Shown in pieces: positions 1 through 7,630 of a stretch of DNA of 64,000 bases. Within the stretch, counting starts at the first letter, position 1. Every line of letters begins with the position of its first letter. This DNA comes from Synechococcus lacustris (GTDB lineage Bacteria; Cyanobacteriota; Cyanobacteriia; PCC-6307; Cyanobiaceae), in assembly GCA_903943975.1 (NCBI GenBank), contig CAJAQB010000014.1:62001-126000 (forward strand), in the 5' to 3' direction. The notes under the pieces were generated by a model. That model worked only from the letters and a program-made list of their open reading frames with translations. It was not told where the DNA came from and ran no database searches. The translations under genes were made by a program, and so were the position numbers.

Positions 1-91
1 CCAGGTGCTGGCCCGTGTAGCCGCCGCCCAGCACCAATAGCTGGCCTTGGGCCAGCTCCGCCGGCAGGGCCTTGACATCTAGCCCGGTCAT
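1..91 (-). CDS. NAD(P)-binding epimerase/dehydratase-like protein, 5' end only
   Basis: Only the first 30 codons lie in the window; the gene runs off the left edge. The visible N-terminus has a strand followed by the glycine-rich motif LVLGGGYTGQ, which is the dinucleotide-binding turn of the extended SDR (epimerase/dehydratase) family. The ATG is the complement of 89-91. A LexA-type palindrome starts two bases upstream of this ATG, so the gene may share an SOS-regulated divergent promoter region with the small peptide gene at 128-295. The substrate cannot be told from this fragment. Confidence 0.65.
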   Translation of the reverse strand, partial: MTGLDVKALPAELAQGQLLVLGGGYTGQHL

Positions 92-92
92 G

Positions 93-106
93 AGTACATC
101 TGTACT
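93..106. promoter_or_regulatory. LexA (SOS) box between divergent genes
   Basis: AGTACATCTGTACT matches the cyanobacterial LexA consensus RGTACNNNDGTWCB at every fixed position and is nearly palindromic. It lies 1 base from the start codon of the leftward epimerase-like gene and 21 bases before the ATG of the rightward 55-residue peptide. A second perfect match precedes umuD at 3727-3740. Binding is inferred. Confidence 0.85.
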
Positions 107-127
107 GTCTCGTAATCCCTGCCGCCC

Positions 128-295
128 ATGGCCCCCCGTTCCTTGCCTGTCCAGCGACCCCGGCGGGCGCTGGTTATGCCCTCCATTCTCACGGCCCTGC
201 TCGCCACCGCTGGCTTGCTATTGCCTGAGCAGCCCCAGCTGCAGCAGCAGATCTGTGAGCAGCACATCAACCCCGAAGCCTGCCGTGTTTGGTGA
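128..295 (+). CDS. small membrane or secreted peptide (55 aa), candidate SOS-induced
   Basis: This ORF is too short for the supplied track. It starts at ATG 128 and encodes a basic N-terminus (VQRPRRAL), one hydrophobic segment (about residues 15-33), then a polar tail with two cysteines ending CEQHINPEACRVW. That architecture fits a signal peptide or single-pass inner-membrane peptide with a short periplasmic tail and a possible disulfide. The LexA box at 93-106 lies directly upstream. Small LexA-controlled membrane peptides inhibit division in some other bacteria (for example SidA of Caulobacter), but no sequence similarity to those is claimed. It ends 4 bases before the convergent HNH gene. 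No function is recognised. Translation is likely but unproven. Confidence 0.6.
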   Translation: MAPRSLPVQRPRRALVMPSILTALLATAGLLLPEQPQLQQQICEQHINPEACRVW

Positions 296-299
296 GGCC

Positions 300-773
300 T
301 CAGGCCGCCTGCAGGCTCAGGTCCCCGGCCAGGGGAGGCAGGGTATTGGCTGGGTTCCGTTGTTCCATTCGCGACTGTTCTGATCGCGGTTGTTCTGCCC
401 GCGGTTGTGCTGATCTTGTTTCCGCCTGGGCGGGGGTGGCCCATTGGAGCAGGCGCACCGCCAGGCGCAGGTCCCCATCCAGCCAGGCCCTGATCGCCAT
501 GGCGCGGCGGGGGTCGTAGAAGCGCTGCCGGCGGTACCACTGGAAGGCATCGGCATCACTTTTGTGGCCGTTGCAGGAGAGGCAGGAGGGCACACAGTTC
601 TCGGTCACGCTTAGGCCGCCGCGGCTGCGGGGTAACACGTGATCAATGGATTCGGAACCCCTGCCGCAATAAATGCAGGTGTGATGGGTGTGGCCGTGAA
701 GCGATTGCCGCCAACGTCGGACTCGGAGCTTGGGACAGAGTTCCTCCAGGAACACCGCATCGCTCTCGTGCAT
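300..773 (-). CDS. HNH endonuclease family protein (157 aa)
   Basis: The core has the HNH zinc-finger fold: CIYCGR, then the ID-H-V motif in SIDHVLPRSRGG, then CLSCNGHKSD. The two CxxC pairs would bind structural zinc and the histidines form the metal-dependent nuclease centre. The ORF track begins at 974, but the ATG at 773 (MHESDAVFLEEL) is preferred. The extra 67 upstream residues are lysine/arginine rich and lie in what looks like an intergenic region, whereas the conserved-looking sequence begins at MHESD. The C-terminal tail (RAEQPRSEQSRMEQRN) is a short low-complexity repeat. The substrate is unknown. It sits among repair genes with a LexA box on its downstream side. Confidence 0.8.
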   Translation of the reverse strand: MHESDAVFLEELCPKLRVRRWRQSLHGHTHHTCIYCGRGSESIDHVLPRSRGGLSVTENCVPSCLSCNGHKSDADAFQWYRRQRFYDPRRAMAIRAWLDGDLRLAVRLLQWATPAQAETRSAQPRAEQPRSEQSRMEQRNPANTLPPLAGDLSLQAA

Positions 774-991
774 CCGAAACCCCCGGATATGCGCCAAGTG
801 TGAAGGGATCCAGGCCCCTGTCAATGTGTCGAAGGCTGCACTTCTGAATCTTTTCAGGGCTTTCTTAAATCTCCTGGTCTGGGGCCCTTTTAGCCCCTTG
901 TGCCGGGCCTGGAAGGCTTTAGATTTGCCTTTCGCTCTGCAGCCCCCTGAAGCCTTCCCCCAACGGTCTTTCACTCACCGCCAGCGGCGAT

Positions 992-2539
992 GTGCTTTTC
1001 CGTTGCCCCTTTGATCCGGTCACCGTGGCGCAATTGCGGCGGATCCGGCCCAGGGGCCTCTGGCAAGCCCGCCTGCAGGGCTGGGTGTTCCCCTTTGAGG
1101 CGGTGCTGCGCCTGGTGGACTGCTTTGGTGAGCGTTTCCCCATCGACCCCAGCCTGCGGCAGTGGTGGCAGGCGGTGGATCAGCCCTTGCCGCCGCTGCC
1201 GCCCCACCGGCAACTGGTGAATGCTGCGGATCTGCAGACCCCCCTGCCCGATGGCCGGCAACTGCTCGCCCACCAGCGGGCGGGGGTGCGTTGGCTGCTG
1301 GCCCGCCGCGGGGCGCTGCTGGCCGATGAGATGGGGCTGGGCAAAACGCTCACGGCCCTGGCGGCGGCCCGGGCCCTGGTGCGGCTCACGGACTGCCGCC
1401 TGCTGGTGGTGGCGCCGGTGGGTCTCCATGACCATTGGCGGCGGGAGGCCCTGGCCCTGGAGTTGGCGCCCCAGCTGTTCAGTTGGGCCCGCCTGCCGGC
1501 GGAGCCACCCCCCGGCGGCTTGGTGCTGTTGGTGGATGAGGCCCATTTCGCCCAGAACCTCCAGGCCCGGCGCACGGCCGCCCTGCTGCGCCTGGCCCGC
1601 CACCCGCGGGTGCGGGCCGTGTGGCTCCTCAGCGGCACCCCCAGCAAAAACGGCCGCCCGATTCAGCTCCTGCCCCTGTTGATGGCCATTGGCCATCCCC
1701 TGGCCCGGGACCGCCGGGCCTACGAGGAATTGTTTTGTAACGGCCATTGGCGCCAGGCGGGTCAGCGGCAGGTGTGGGACTGCCAGGGGGCCAGCCGTCT
1801 CGATGAATTGGAACGGCTGTTGCGGCCCCAGCTGCTGCATCGGCGCAAGCACGATTGCCTCGATCTACCCCCCAAGTTGCGTTGTTTCCACCCGGTCACC
1901 CTGGCGGCGGCGGCAGAGCGGCAGTTCCAGCAGCTGTTAACGGAGCGGCTGGAGGCTTACCGCCGCCGGGCGGCGGCGGGGCTGGTGCGTTCCGACGCTG
2001 AATCCCTGGCCCTGCTCACCGTGCTGCGGCGCCTGGCGGCCCTGCAGAAGTTGCCCGCCGCCGTGGCGCTGGTGCAGCAGTTGCGGGCCGCAGGAGAGGC
2101 GGTGGTGCTGTTCAGCAGCTTTGTGGCACCGCTGCAGCAGTTGCAACGGCTGTTGGGGGGCGAACTGCTCACCGGCCAGGTGGCTCCCCCGGAACGGCAG
2201 GGGCGGCTGGCCCGTTTCCAGGCTGGTGCTGCTGATCTGTTGCTGGCCACCTATGGGGTGGGGGGCCTCGGCCTTGGTTTGCAGCGGGCCTCCCAGGTGG
2301 TGTTGCTGGAGCGTCCCTGGACCCCCGGCGATGCGGCCCAGGCGGAGGACCGTTGCCATCGGCTGGGCTCCCGGCGCCCGGTGACCAGCCATTGGTTGCA
2401 GCTGGGCAGCGCCGACGCCTTGGTGGATGGCTTGATCCTCAGTAAGGCAGACCGGATTGAGGTGCTGTTGGGCCAGCGGCGCCGGCTGCTGCGGCGCCAG
2501 CCCGTGGCCCGCATGCTCCAGGAATTGCTCCAGGACTAG
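992..2539 (+). CDS. SNF2-family DEAD/DEAH-box helicase
   Basis: A two-lobe superfamily 2 ATPase. Visible motifs are Walker A (DEMGLGKT, about residue 110), a DEAH box (VDEAHFAQN, about 180), motif III (LLSGTPSKNG, about 215), and in the C-terminal lobe ATYGVGGLGLGLQ and QAEDRCHRLGS (motifs V and VI). These are typical of SNF2/SMARCAL1-like translocases that remodel DNA or DNA-protein complexes. The listed start is GTG 992. The same frame stays open back to about 923, and SLTASGD just upstream looks coding, so the true start may be further 5' at an unusual codon. The 3' end overlaps the convergent lipoprotein gene by 4 bases. At 515 residues it is a compact member without accessory domains. 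Confidence 0.88.
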   Translation: MLFRCPFDPVTVAQLRRIRPRGLWQARLQGWVFPFEAVLRLVDCFGERFPIDPSLRQWWQAVDQPLPPLPPHRQLVNAADLQTPLPDGRQLLAHQRAGVRWLLARRGALLADEMGLGKTLTALAAARALVRLTDCRLLVVAPVGLHDHWRREALALELAPQLFSWARLPAEPPPGGLVLLVDEAHFAQNLQARRTAALLRLARHPRVRAVWLLSGTPSKNGRPIQLLPLLMAIGHPLARDRRAYEELFCNGHWRQAGQRQVWDCQGASRLDELERLLRPQLLHRRKHDCLDLPPKLRCFHPVTLAAAAERQFQQLLTERLEAYRRRAAAGLVRSDAESLALLTVLRRLAALQKLPAAVALVQQLRAAGEAVVLFSSFVAPLQQLQRLLGGELLTGQVAPPERQGRLARFQAGAADLLLATYGVGGLGLGLQRASQVVLLERPWTPGDAAQAEDRCHRLGSRRPVTSHWLQLGSADALVDGLILSKADRIEVLLGQRRRLLRRQPVARMLQELLQD

Positions 2540-2886
2540 TGGCAGCTATCTAGCCGCACCTGGATTTCGTCTTGCAGGTCCTGGGGCACGGTTTTGCCCT
2601 GGCCTTGGCTTAATTCAGCGGCCCGCTGGATGTCGGCGCAGGCGGCGGTTTTGTGCTGCAACAGGGTGTGCAGCAAAAAGCGGTCATTGAGGGGGCGGGG
2701 GTCCCTGGGATAGGCGGCCACCACGGCATCGCAACGGTCTAGGGCCTGGGGCAAGGCATTGGCCTCCACCCCCGCCAAACAGCTATTCACTGCGGGCCGC
2801 GGTTGGCCACAGCCCCCCAGCATCAGCAGCCCCAGGCCTGCCCCCAGGGCTAGGGCCCCAGCCCCTGGCTTCTGCCCCCTGCCCAT
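2536..2886 (-). CDS. small lipoprotein of unknown function
   Basis: A 116-residue protein with a type II signal peptide: a basic N-terminus (MGRGQKPG), a hydrophobic core and a lipobox LMLGGC, so it should be lipidated at Cys26 and membrane anchored. The mature part has four further cysteines (in VNSCLAG, DRCDA, AACAD and the C-terminal DSCH), which could form disulfides in the periplasm. The middle reads like one degenerate TPR-like helical pair. It is 8 bases downstream of the secreted protein gene at 2895-3314, probably co-transcribed. No family is recognised with certainty. Confidence 0.7.
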   Translation of the reverse strand: MGRGQKPGAGALALGAGLGLLMLGGCGQPRPAVNSCLAGVEANALPQALDRCDAVVAAYPRDPRPLNDRFLLHTLLQHKTAACADIQRAAELSQGQGKTVPQDLQDEIQVRLDSCH

Positions 2887-2894
2887 GGTTTGGA

Positions 2895-3314
2895 TCAGTA
2901 GCTGTAGCGACCGCTGTCCGTTGATTTGGCGCTGCCACCACCCCCAGTGCTGCTGCTATTGCCTATGCCCAGGTTGGGGGTGTGATCTGCTCCGGTTTCC
3001 TCGCGGCCGGAGTACAGGGCCCCGAGGAAGCGGGCACAGCTGCCGAATTTGTCTTTTTGGTTCACCACGGTTTCGGTGATCAACACCGCCGCATGTTCCG
3101 GGGAGGTTTTGAACAGGCCATTGCTTTGGCGCTTGATGCGGGCATAGGCCGCATCCCAGCTCACCCCATGGGGGTTGCCGGCCTGGCGCATGAAGCAGTA
3201 GATCTCGGCGCCTTTTTCGCCCAGTTCATCGGCAGCCATTGGCAGCGGCAGTGCGGCGATCCCGCCCATGGCCAGCAGCAGGGCGCCGAGCAGCGTTCTA
3301 CAGCGTGCAGCCAT
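2895..3314 (-). CDS. small secreted protein, DUF6554-like
   Basis: A 139-residue protein with an N-terminal signal peptide (hydrophobic stretch ending near LPMAADE). The central region, EKGAEIYCFMRQAGNPHGVSW and NGLFKTSPEHAAVLITETVV, resembles the short cyanobacterial family I know as DUF6554. The family assignment is from memory of that motif and is moderately sure. The C-terminus is a Ser/Gly-rich low-complexity tail. It is likely the first gene of a two-gene unit with the downstream lipoprotein. Function is unknown; the location is predicted to be periplasmic. Confidence 0.65.
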   Translation of the reverse strand: MAARCRTLLGALLLAMGGIAALPLPMAADELGEKGAEIYCFMRQAGNPHGVSWDAAYARIKRQSNGLFKTSPEHAAVLITETVVNQKDKFGSCARFLGALYSGREETGADHTPNLGIGNSSSTGGGGSAKSTDSGRYSY

Positions 3315-3434
3315 TGTTCATCCATCACTAACTGGGCCCAACTTATCGATTGGCAGGCGTCTGTCCAGGGTGCCCCGGCTTGAGTTGTCCCTGGGTCTGT
3401 GCTGTCATCGCCCCAACGCCTGTTTTTGGTTTTT

Positions 3435-3722
3435 ATGGTGTCGGAATCCCTTTCCTTTCGCGTTAGCCGCAGCACTGAGGGGCTGGCGGAAACCCTGGCC
3501 ACCCTGTCCCAGCGCCTGGTGAAGCTGGAGCAGCGCCTCGGGGCCCTGGAATTACAGATCCAGAATCAGCTGTCCCCCCATCCCGAGGAGCTGGCCTCCC
3601 TGCGCACGGTGGAAACCCTGCTGGAGGATTGCCGCACCCTGTTAGATCAGTCGCCGCCCCAAGCCCCTGGCGAGGTGGTTTGGGAAGACTGGCCCAAGGC
3701 AGAAGCCGAAGCTACCCCCTAG
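3435..3722 (+). CDS. small coiled-coil protein upstream of umuD
   Basis: 95 residues from ATG 3435 (MVSESLSFRVSRS); the track start at 3399 adds 12 residues with no supporting signal. Residues about 10-45 (TEGLAETLATLSQRLVKLEQRL) have heptad spacing typical of a short coiled coil, followed by an acidic proline-rich tail. It ends only 4 bases before the LexA box of umuDC, so it is a separate transcription unit or reads through the box. The function is not recognised. Confidence 0.6.
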   Translation: MVSESLSFRVSRSTEGLAETLATLSQRLVKLEQRLGALELQIQNQLSPHPEELASLRTVETLLEDCRTLLDQSPPQAPGEVVWEDWPKAEAEATP

Positions 3723-3726
3723 AATT

Positions 3727-3740
3727 GGTACAGATGTACT
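3727..3740. promoter_or_regulatory. LexA (SOS) box of the umuDC operon
   Basis: GGTACAGATGTACT fits RGTACNNNDGTWCB at every defined position. It ends 6 bases before the umuD ATG, so repression would block RNA polymerase access at or just downstream of the promoter. The spacing leaves no room for a normal Shine-Dalgarno sequence between box and start codon. Confidence 0.88.
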
Positions 3741-3746
3741 GACGCC

Positions 3747-4148
3747 ATGGTGATGGGGGTGGCGACGGCCCTGGGCCTAGGGATTGCTGTGGTGGAGGCG
3801 GGTTTTCCCAGCCCCGCCGACGACTACATCGAGGCGGGCGTAGATCTCAATAGCCAGTTGATCCCCCATCCGATTAGCACCTTTTTGCTGCGGGTGAGTG
3901 GCGATTCGATGCTTGCTGCCGGCATCCACCATGGCGATCTGCTGCTGGTGGATCGCAGTCTTCAGCCCCGGCCGGGGCGGGTGGTGGTGGCGGTGCTGGA
4001 TGGGGCCTTCACCCTCAAGCGCCTGGAGCGCCATCGGGGCCGTTTGCGGCTGCAGGCGGCCCATCCCGACTATCCCCCCCTGGAGTTGGAGCGCTGCGGC
4101 GAAGTGCAGATCTGGGGGGTGGCCACCCAGGTGATCCATGCCCTTTGA
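3747..4148 (+). CDS. umuD: UmuD, autocleaving subunit of DNA polymerase V
   Basis: A 133-residue S24 LexA/UmuD-type serine protease. The catalytic pair is visible: Ser54 in SGDSM and Lys91 in TLKRL. The Ala-Gly cleavage site is in VEAGFPSP near residue 18. After RecA-stimulated self-cleavage, UmuD' dimerises and activates UmuC for translesion synthesis. It overlaps umuC by 11 bases, indicating translational coupling. Two in-frame ATGs (3747, 3753) are possible starts; neither has a clear ribosome-binding site, so a leaderless or very short-leader SOS transcript is plausible. The length is close to the E. coli protein. Confidence 0.93.
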   Translation: MVMGVATALGLGIAVVEAGFPSPADDYIEAGVDLNSQLIPHPISTFLLRVSGDSMLAAGIHHGDLLLVDRSLQPRPGRVVVAVLDGAFTLKRLERHRGRLRLQAAHPDYPPLELERCGEVQIWGVATQVIHAL

Positions 4149-5439
4149 GGGGTTAGGGCCGGGGGCAGCCCCCCTGGCCTTGGTGGATTGCAATAACTTT
4201 TATGCCGCCTGTGAGCAGGCCTTTGACCCGGCGTTGCAGGGGCGGCCCGTGGTGGTGCTTTCCAATAACGATGGCTGCATCGTCGCCCGCAGCCGCGAGG
4301 CCCGGCAGCTGGGCATTGGCATGGGGGTTCCCTATTTCCAGCTGGCAGATCGGTTGCGGCAGTTGGGGGTGGTGGTGCGCAGCTCCAACTACGCCCTCTA
4401 TGGCGACATGAGTCAACGGGTGATGGCCTGCCTGGAGGCCCAGGTGCCGGAGCTGGAGGTGTATTCCGTGGATGAGGCGTTTGTGCGCCTGCCGGCCCTG
4501 GCCCCTAGGGCCCTCAGCACCTGGGCGGCGGAGTTGCGGGTCACCGTGCGCCAGGGCTTGGGTTTGCCCATTGCCGTGGGCCTGGCGCCATCCAAGGTGC
4601 TGGCCAAGTTGGCCAATCAGCTGGCCAAGCGGGATCCCAGCCGGGGGGGGGTCTTCAATTTTTTGTTGGAGCCCTGGCGGGAGCCCTGGTTGGCCCAGTG
4701 CCCGGTGGAGGAAGTGTGGGGGGTGGGTCGCCGCTGGGCCCGTTGGTGTCGGCTGCGGGGCCTGGCCACTGCCCTAGACCTCTCCCAGGCCGACCCCGAG
4801 CTGTTGCGGCGCAAGCTCGGGGTGGTGGGTTTGCGGCTGCAACAGGAATTGCGGGGGGTGAGTTGTTTGCCCCTGGAGTTGCTGCCGGCCCCCCGGCAGG
4901 AGACCTGTGTGAGCCGTAGTTTCAGCCCTCCGATCCAGGAACTGCAGCCCCTGCGGGAGGCGGTGGCCAGCTATCTGGTGCGGGCCGCCGAGAAATTACG
5001 TCGCCAGGGGCAGCGGGCCGGTTGCCTCACGGTGTTTGTGCGCACCAGTCCGTTTGCCGCTGGGTTCTATGGCAACAGTGCCAGCCTGCGGCTACCGCTC
5101 GCCAGCCAAGACACCGCTGTGCTGCTCCAGGCCGCCCTGCCCCTGGTGGATCAGCTGTTTCGGCCGGGGCGCCTGTTTCAAAAGGCAGGCGTGCTGCTCC
5201 AGGAGCTGCAGCCCCTAGACCAGTGGCAAGGGCATTTGTTTGTGAGCTTGTCGGCGGAGCAGCGGCAACGGCGCGAACGGCTGCTGGCCCTGGTGGATGG
5301 GCTCAACCGTCGCCATGGGGCCGGCACCCTGCAGTGGGCGGTGGCCGGCCTGCGGCCGGCCTGGCGCCTGCGGCGTGATCACCTCTCCCGGGGTTACACC
5401 ACCCGGCTGCAGGATTTGCCCTTGGTTTATGCCCGTTAA
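4138..5439 (+). CDS. umuC: UmuC, Y-family translesion DNA polymerase V
   Basis: A 433-residue Y-family polymerase. The N-terminus has the metal-binding LALVDCNNFYAACE; the second acidic motif is YSVDEAFVRL; and VSNNDGCIVARSREA is the usual fingers sequence. VGLAPSKVLAKLAN marks the thumb, and the C-terminal third is the little finger/DUF4113-like region. It bypasses template lesions at low fidelity during the SOS response, working with UmuD' and RecA. It is co-transcribed with umuD under the LexA box at 3727. Nothing looks broken. Confidence 0.95.
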   Translation: MPFEGLGPGAAPLALVDCNNFYAACEQAFDPALQGRPVVVLSNNDGCIVARSREARQLGIGMGVPYFQLADRLRQLGVVVRSSNYALYGDMSQRVMACLEAQVPELEVYSVDEAFVRLPALAPRALSTWAAELRVTVRQGLGLPIAVGLAPSKVLAKLANQLAKRDPSRGGVFNFLLEPWREPWLAQCPVEEVWGVGRRWARWCRLRGLATALDLSQADPELLRRKLGVVGLRLQQELRGVSCLPLELLPAPRQETCVSRSFSPPIQELQPLREAVASYLVRAAEKLRRQGQRAGCLTVFVRTSPFAAGFYGNSASLRLPLASQDTAVLLQAALPLVDQLFRPGRLFQKAGVLLQELQPLDQWQGHLFVSLSAEQRQRRERLLALVDGLNRRHGAGTLQWAVAGLRPAWRLRRDHLSRGYTTRLQDLPLVYAR

Positions 5440-5531
5440 GGGGGCCAAACCGGGCCCCAGGAAAAAATGCGTGGAAATGCTTATCAGAAAAGCGTCGATT
5501 TCCCTTGGAAAGCCTGCTAAGGGGTGGCAAA

Positions 5532-5756
5532 ATGAAAAGAAAGCGAACCATGGGCAGCCTCACCCACGTTCATCACCAAGCCCTCCCGGCCACCCCAGCC
5601 TGCCAGCTGCGCGGTTTCATCGAGGGCGATCACCAGATCGAAAAGCTGGAATTTGCCCTGGCGGTGGCGATCAGCCGCAAGGATGAGCAGCGCATCCAGG
5701 AATTGCGGTTGCGGATTGCTGAGTTGGGAGACAACAGGGAAGAGCCTGGCACCTGA
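5532..5756 (+). CDS. small hypothetical protein (74 aa)
   Basis: The ATG at 5532 is preferred over the track start at 5505 because AAGGGG lies about 7 bases upstream. The product has a basic N-terminus (MKRKR), then a helical segment LEFALAVAISRKDEQRIQELRLRIAEL with the heptad pattern of a short coiled coil. Codon use matches its neighbours. The function is not recognised. It is about 90 bases downstream of umuC, so read-through from the SOS operon is possible but unproven. Confidence 0.55.
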   Translation: MKRKRTMGSLTHVHHQALPATPACQLRGFIEGDHQIEKLEFALAVAISRKDEQRIQELRLRIAELGDNREEPGT

Positions 5757-5886
5757 ACAAAGTCTCCAAGGCCTGAATTATTGGCCGCCGGCGGAGGAAG
5801 TGCCCTAGGTGTTGGGCTAAGGATTGCTTTTGGCGGCGAAATTTGCCAGGCTGTGAATATACGTTGGTGGTGAAAACACCTCCGCC

Positions 5887-6126
5887 ATGGTCACGGCTCT
5901 ACAAGTGAAGACAATTCCCCCAGGCACCAATGCCATGGGGGCGGCGGGAGCTGATCGACAGCGGCTATTGGATCAGGCCAATGAATGGCACGAAAAAGCC
6001 CGTCGCTTGGCGGCCAATGGTGAAGTTGTTGAAGCTGGGGCGCTGATCCTGAAGGGGCTGGATTTCGAACGGCGGGCGCGGGCCCGGGGCCCCCAGGTGC
6101 TGGGAGTGATCAAACGTCGCGTTTGA
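5887..6126 (+). CDS. small hypothetical protein (79 aa)
   Basis: Starts at ATG 5887. The sequence has a central amphipathic helix pair (RLLDQANEWHEKARRLAANGE and VVEAGALILKGLDFERRARARG) suggesting a single helical hairpin, perhaps a lone TPR-like motif. The C-terminus is basic (VIKRRV). It ends 66 bases before the DUF6880-like gene on the same strand. No family is recognised and no membrane segment is seen. Confidence 0.5.
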   Translation: MVTALQVKTIPPGTNAMGAAGADRQRLLDQANEWHEKARRLAANGEVVEAGALILKGLDFERRARARGPQVLGVIKRRV

Positions 6127-6192
6127 ATTTCACTGGCTAGGCCCACTGCTGGGCATTGCAAATATCCTGGCGCTGTTGATTGGCCTGGTGCC

Positions 6193-7545
6193 ATGGCCAG
6201 CAAACTCAGCCTCAACGCCACAAACCTCGAGGCCCTTGGCGCCGCCCGCTTAGCGGAACTGTTGATGGAGCTCAGCGGCGGTGATGCCGTTGCTAAGCGG
6301 CAGCTGCGCCTCGCCCTGGCGGCCGGCAGCAGTGCCGAGGAGGCGGCCAGGGAGGTGCGTAAGCGTTTGGTGGCGATTGCCCGTTCTGAGAGCTACATCG
6401 ATTGGCGAAAACGCAAGACCCTGGTTAGCGATCTGCAGGCCCAGCACCGGGCCATCACTGGTGCAATTGCCACGGCCGACCCTGCCCTGGCCCTCGATTT
6501 GCTCTGGCGCTTCCTTGAGCTGGCCGAGGGGATTATGGATCGCTGTTCCGACAGCACTGGCACTGTTATTGAAGTGTTCCAACAGGCGGTGCTGGATCTG
6601 GGGCCGCTGGCCAGCGCCGCCCAGGCGGATCCCCTGGCCCTCGCTGAGCAGGTCACGGAGGCCCTGGCCGAAAACGGCTACGGCCAGTTTGACCAACTGA
6701 TCCCAGCCGTTGCTGAGGCCCTAGGGGAAAAGGGGCTGGCCCATCTGGAGCAGGAATGTAGGGAGCGAGGGGCCCAGCCCGGCCATCCCTCGCTCCTGAC
6801 CATCGCCGAATGCCGCGGTGATGTGGATGCCTATGTGTCTCAATTCACAGAAGACGATCTGCAGTGGCCCGATAGCGCCGCCCAGGTGGCCGAACGGCTG
6901 CTTAAGGCGGATAGGGCCCAGGAGGCCCTGGCGGTGCTGGACCAGGCGGCAAGGGCCGCCCAAACCTGGCATGCGCCCCACTGGGATGACACCCGCATCG
7001 CAGTGCTGGAGGCCCTCGGTAAGGGGGAGCTGGCCCAGGGCCTGCGCTGGAGCTGCTTTGAAAAAACCCTCTCGATGCCCCACCTGCGCGATTACCTCAA
7101 GCGCCTGCCGGATTTCGAAGATGTGGAAGCTGAGGAACGGGCCTTTGAGGTGGTGGAGCAGCATCCGAGGTCCCTGGAGGCGCTGCGCTTCCTGGTGAAC
7201 TGGCCGGCCCTACCGAGGGCGGCCAAGCAGGTGCTGAACCATTGGCAGGACTGGAACGGTGAGGCCTTTGAATTGCTGGCTCCGGCGGCGGAACGGCTGG
7301 GCAGCAGCCAGCCCCTGGCGGCAACGCTGTTGCTGCGCTTGATGGTGGTGTTCACCTTGGGCATGGGCCGCGCCAAGCGCTACCGCTATGCCGTTGAGCA
7401 GTTGCAAAGTTGTGGGCAACTGGCCGCGGTAATCAACGATTGGCAGACCATTGAAAGGCACGAGAATTTCGTGGCCCGCCTGCGGGAAGCCTTTGGCTTG
7501 AAGTGGAGCTTCTGGGCGGCAGTAGACGCTGGGGCTGCCAACTAA
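6193..7545 (+). CDS. DUF6880-like helical repeat protein
   Basis: A 450-residue, all-helical, TPR/HEAT-like protein. The C-terminal signature, with HENFVARLREAFGLKWSFW preceded by YRYAVEQLQSC, resembles the end of proteins in the DUF6880 family, which are mostly soluble helical proteins of unknown role. Internal repeats such as AERLLKADRAQEALAVLDQAAR and DDTRIAVLEALGKGELAQGLRW look like successive TPR units (about residues 235-290). The ATG at 6193 is the only good start. The stop codon lies inside the first unit of a 14-bp tandem repeat. Function is unknown; the neighbouring genes are accessory. Confidence 0.7.
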   Translation: MASKLSLNATNLEALGAARLAELLMELSGGDAVAKRQLRLALAAGSSAEEAAREVRKRLVAIARSESYIDWRKRKTLVSDLQAQHRAITGAIATADPALALDLLWRFLELAEGIMDRCSDSTGTVIEVFQQAVLDLGPLASAAQADPLALAEQVTEALAENGYGQFDQLIPAVAEALGEKGLAHLEQECRERGAQPGHPSLLTIAECRGDVDAYVSQFTEDDLQWPDSAAQVAERLLKADRAQEALAVLDQAARAAQTWHAPHWDDTRIAVLEALGKGELAQGLRWSCFEKTLSMPHLRDYLKRLPDFEDVEAEERAFEVVEQHPRSLEALRFLVNWPALPRAAKQVLNHWQDWNGEAFELLAPAAERLGSSQPLAATLLLRLMVVFTLGMGRAKRYRYAVEQLQSCGQLAAVINDWQTIERHENFVARLREAFGLKWSFWAAVDAGAAN

Positions 7546-7578
7546 AGGCCGCCAACTAAAGGCCTCCTACTAAAGGCC
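7537..7578. repeat. 14-bp tandem repeat spanning a stop codon
   Basis: Three tandem copies of GCCAACTAAAGGCC (third copy TCCTACTAAAGGCC). The first copy contains the TAA stop of the DUF6880-like gene, so the repeat began as a duplication of the gene's 3' end. The unit length is two times seven bases, matching the heptameric habit of other intergenic repeats in the window. Confidence 0.85.
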
Positions 7579-7601
7579 GCCTACGTAGTTGATACCGGGC
7601 A
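7579..7601. repeat. dispersed element A, copy 1
   Basis: A 23-base sequence, core CTACGTAGTTGATACCGGG, recurs at 61570-61592 with one mismatch. Both copies lie in gene-free DNA and both are followed 40-60 bases later by a GTACGG-type palindrome. The CTACGTAG core is itself a perfect 8-bp palindrome. Confidence 0.8.
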
Positions 7602-7630
7602 GTGGCGGCAGGGGATGTTGATTCGGTCAG

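Noticed and set aside
971-1852. 293-aa minus-strand ORF opposite the SNF2 helicase (and similar long antisense ORFs over most genes)
   Set aside because: High GC creates long open frames on the reverse strand; these have no motifs and lie fully opposite well-supported genes.
5440-5475. Terminator after umuC
   Set aside because: A GGGGCC/GGCCCC stem is present but is followed by an A-run on the plus strand, not a T-run, so it is not an intrinsic terminator for umuC.
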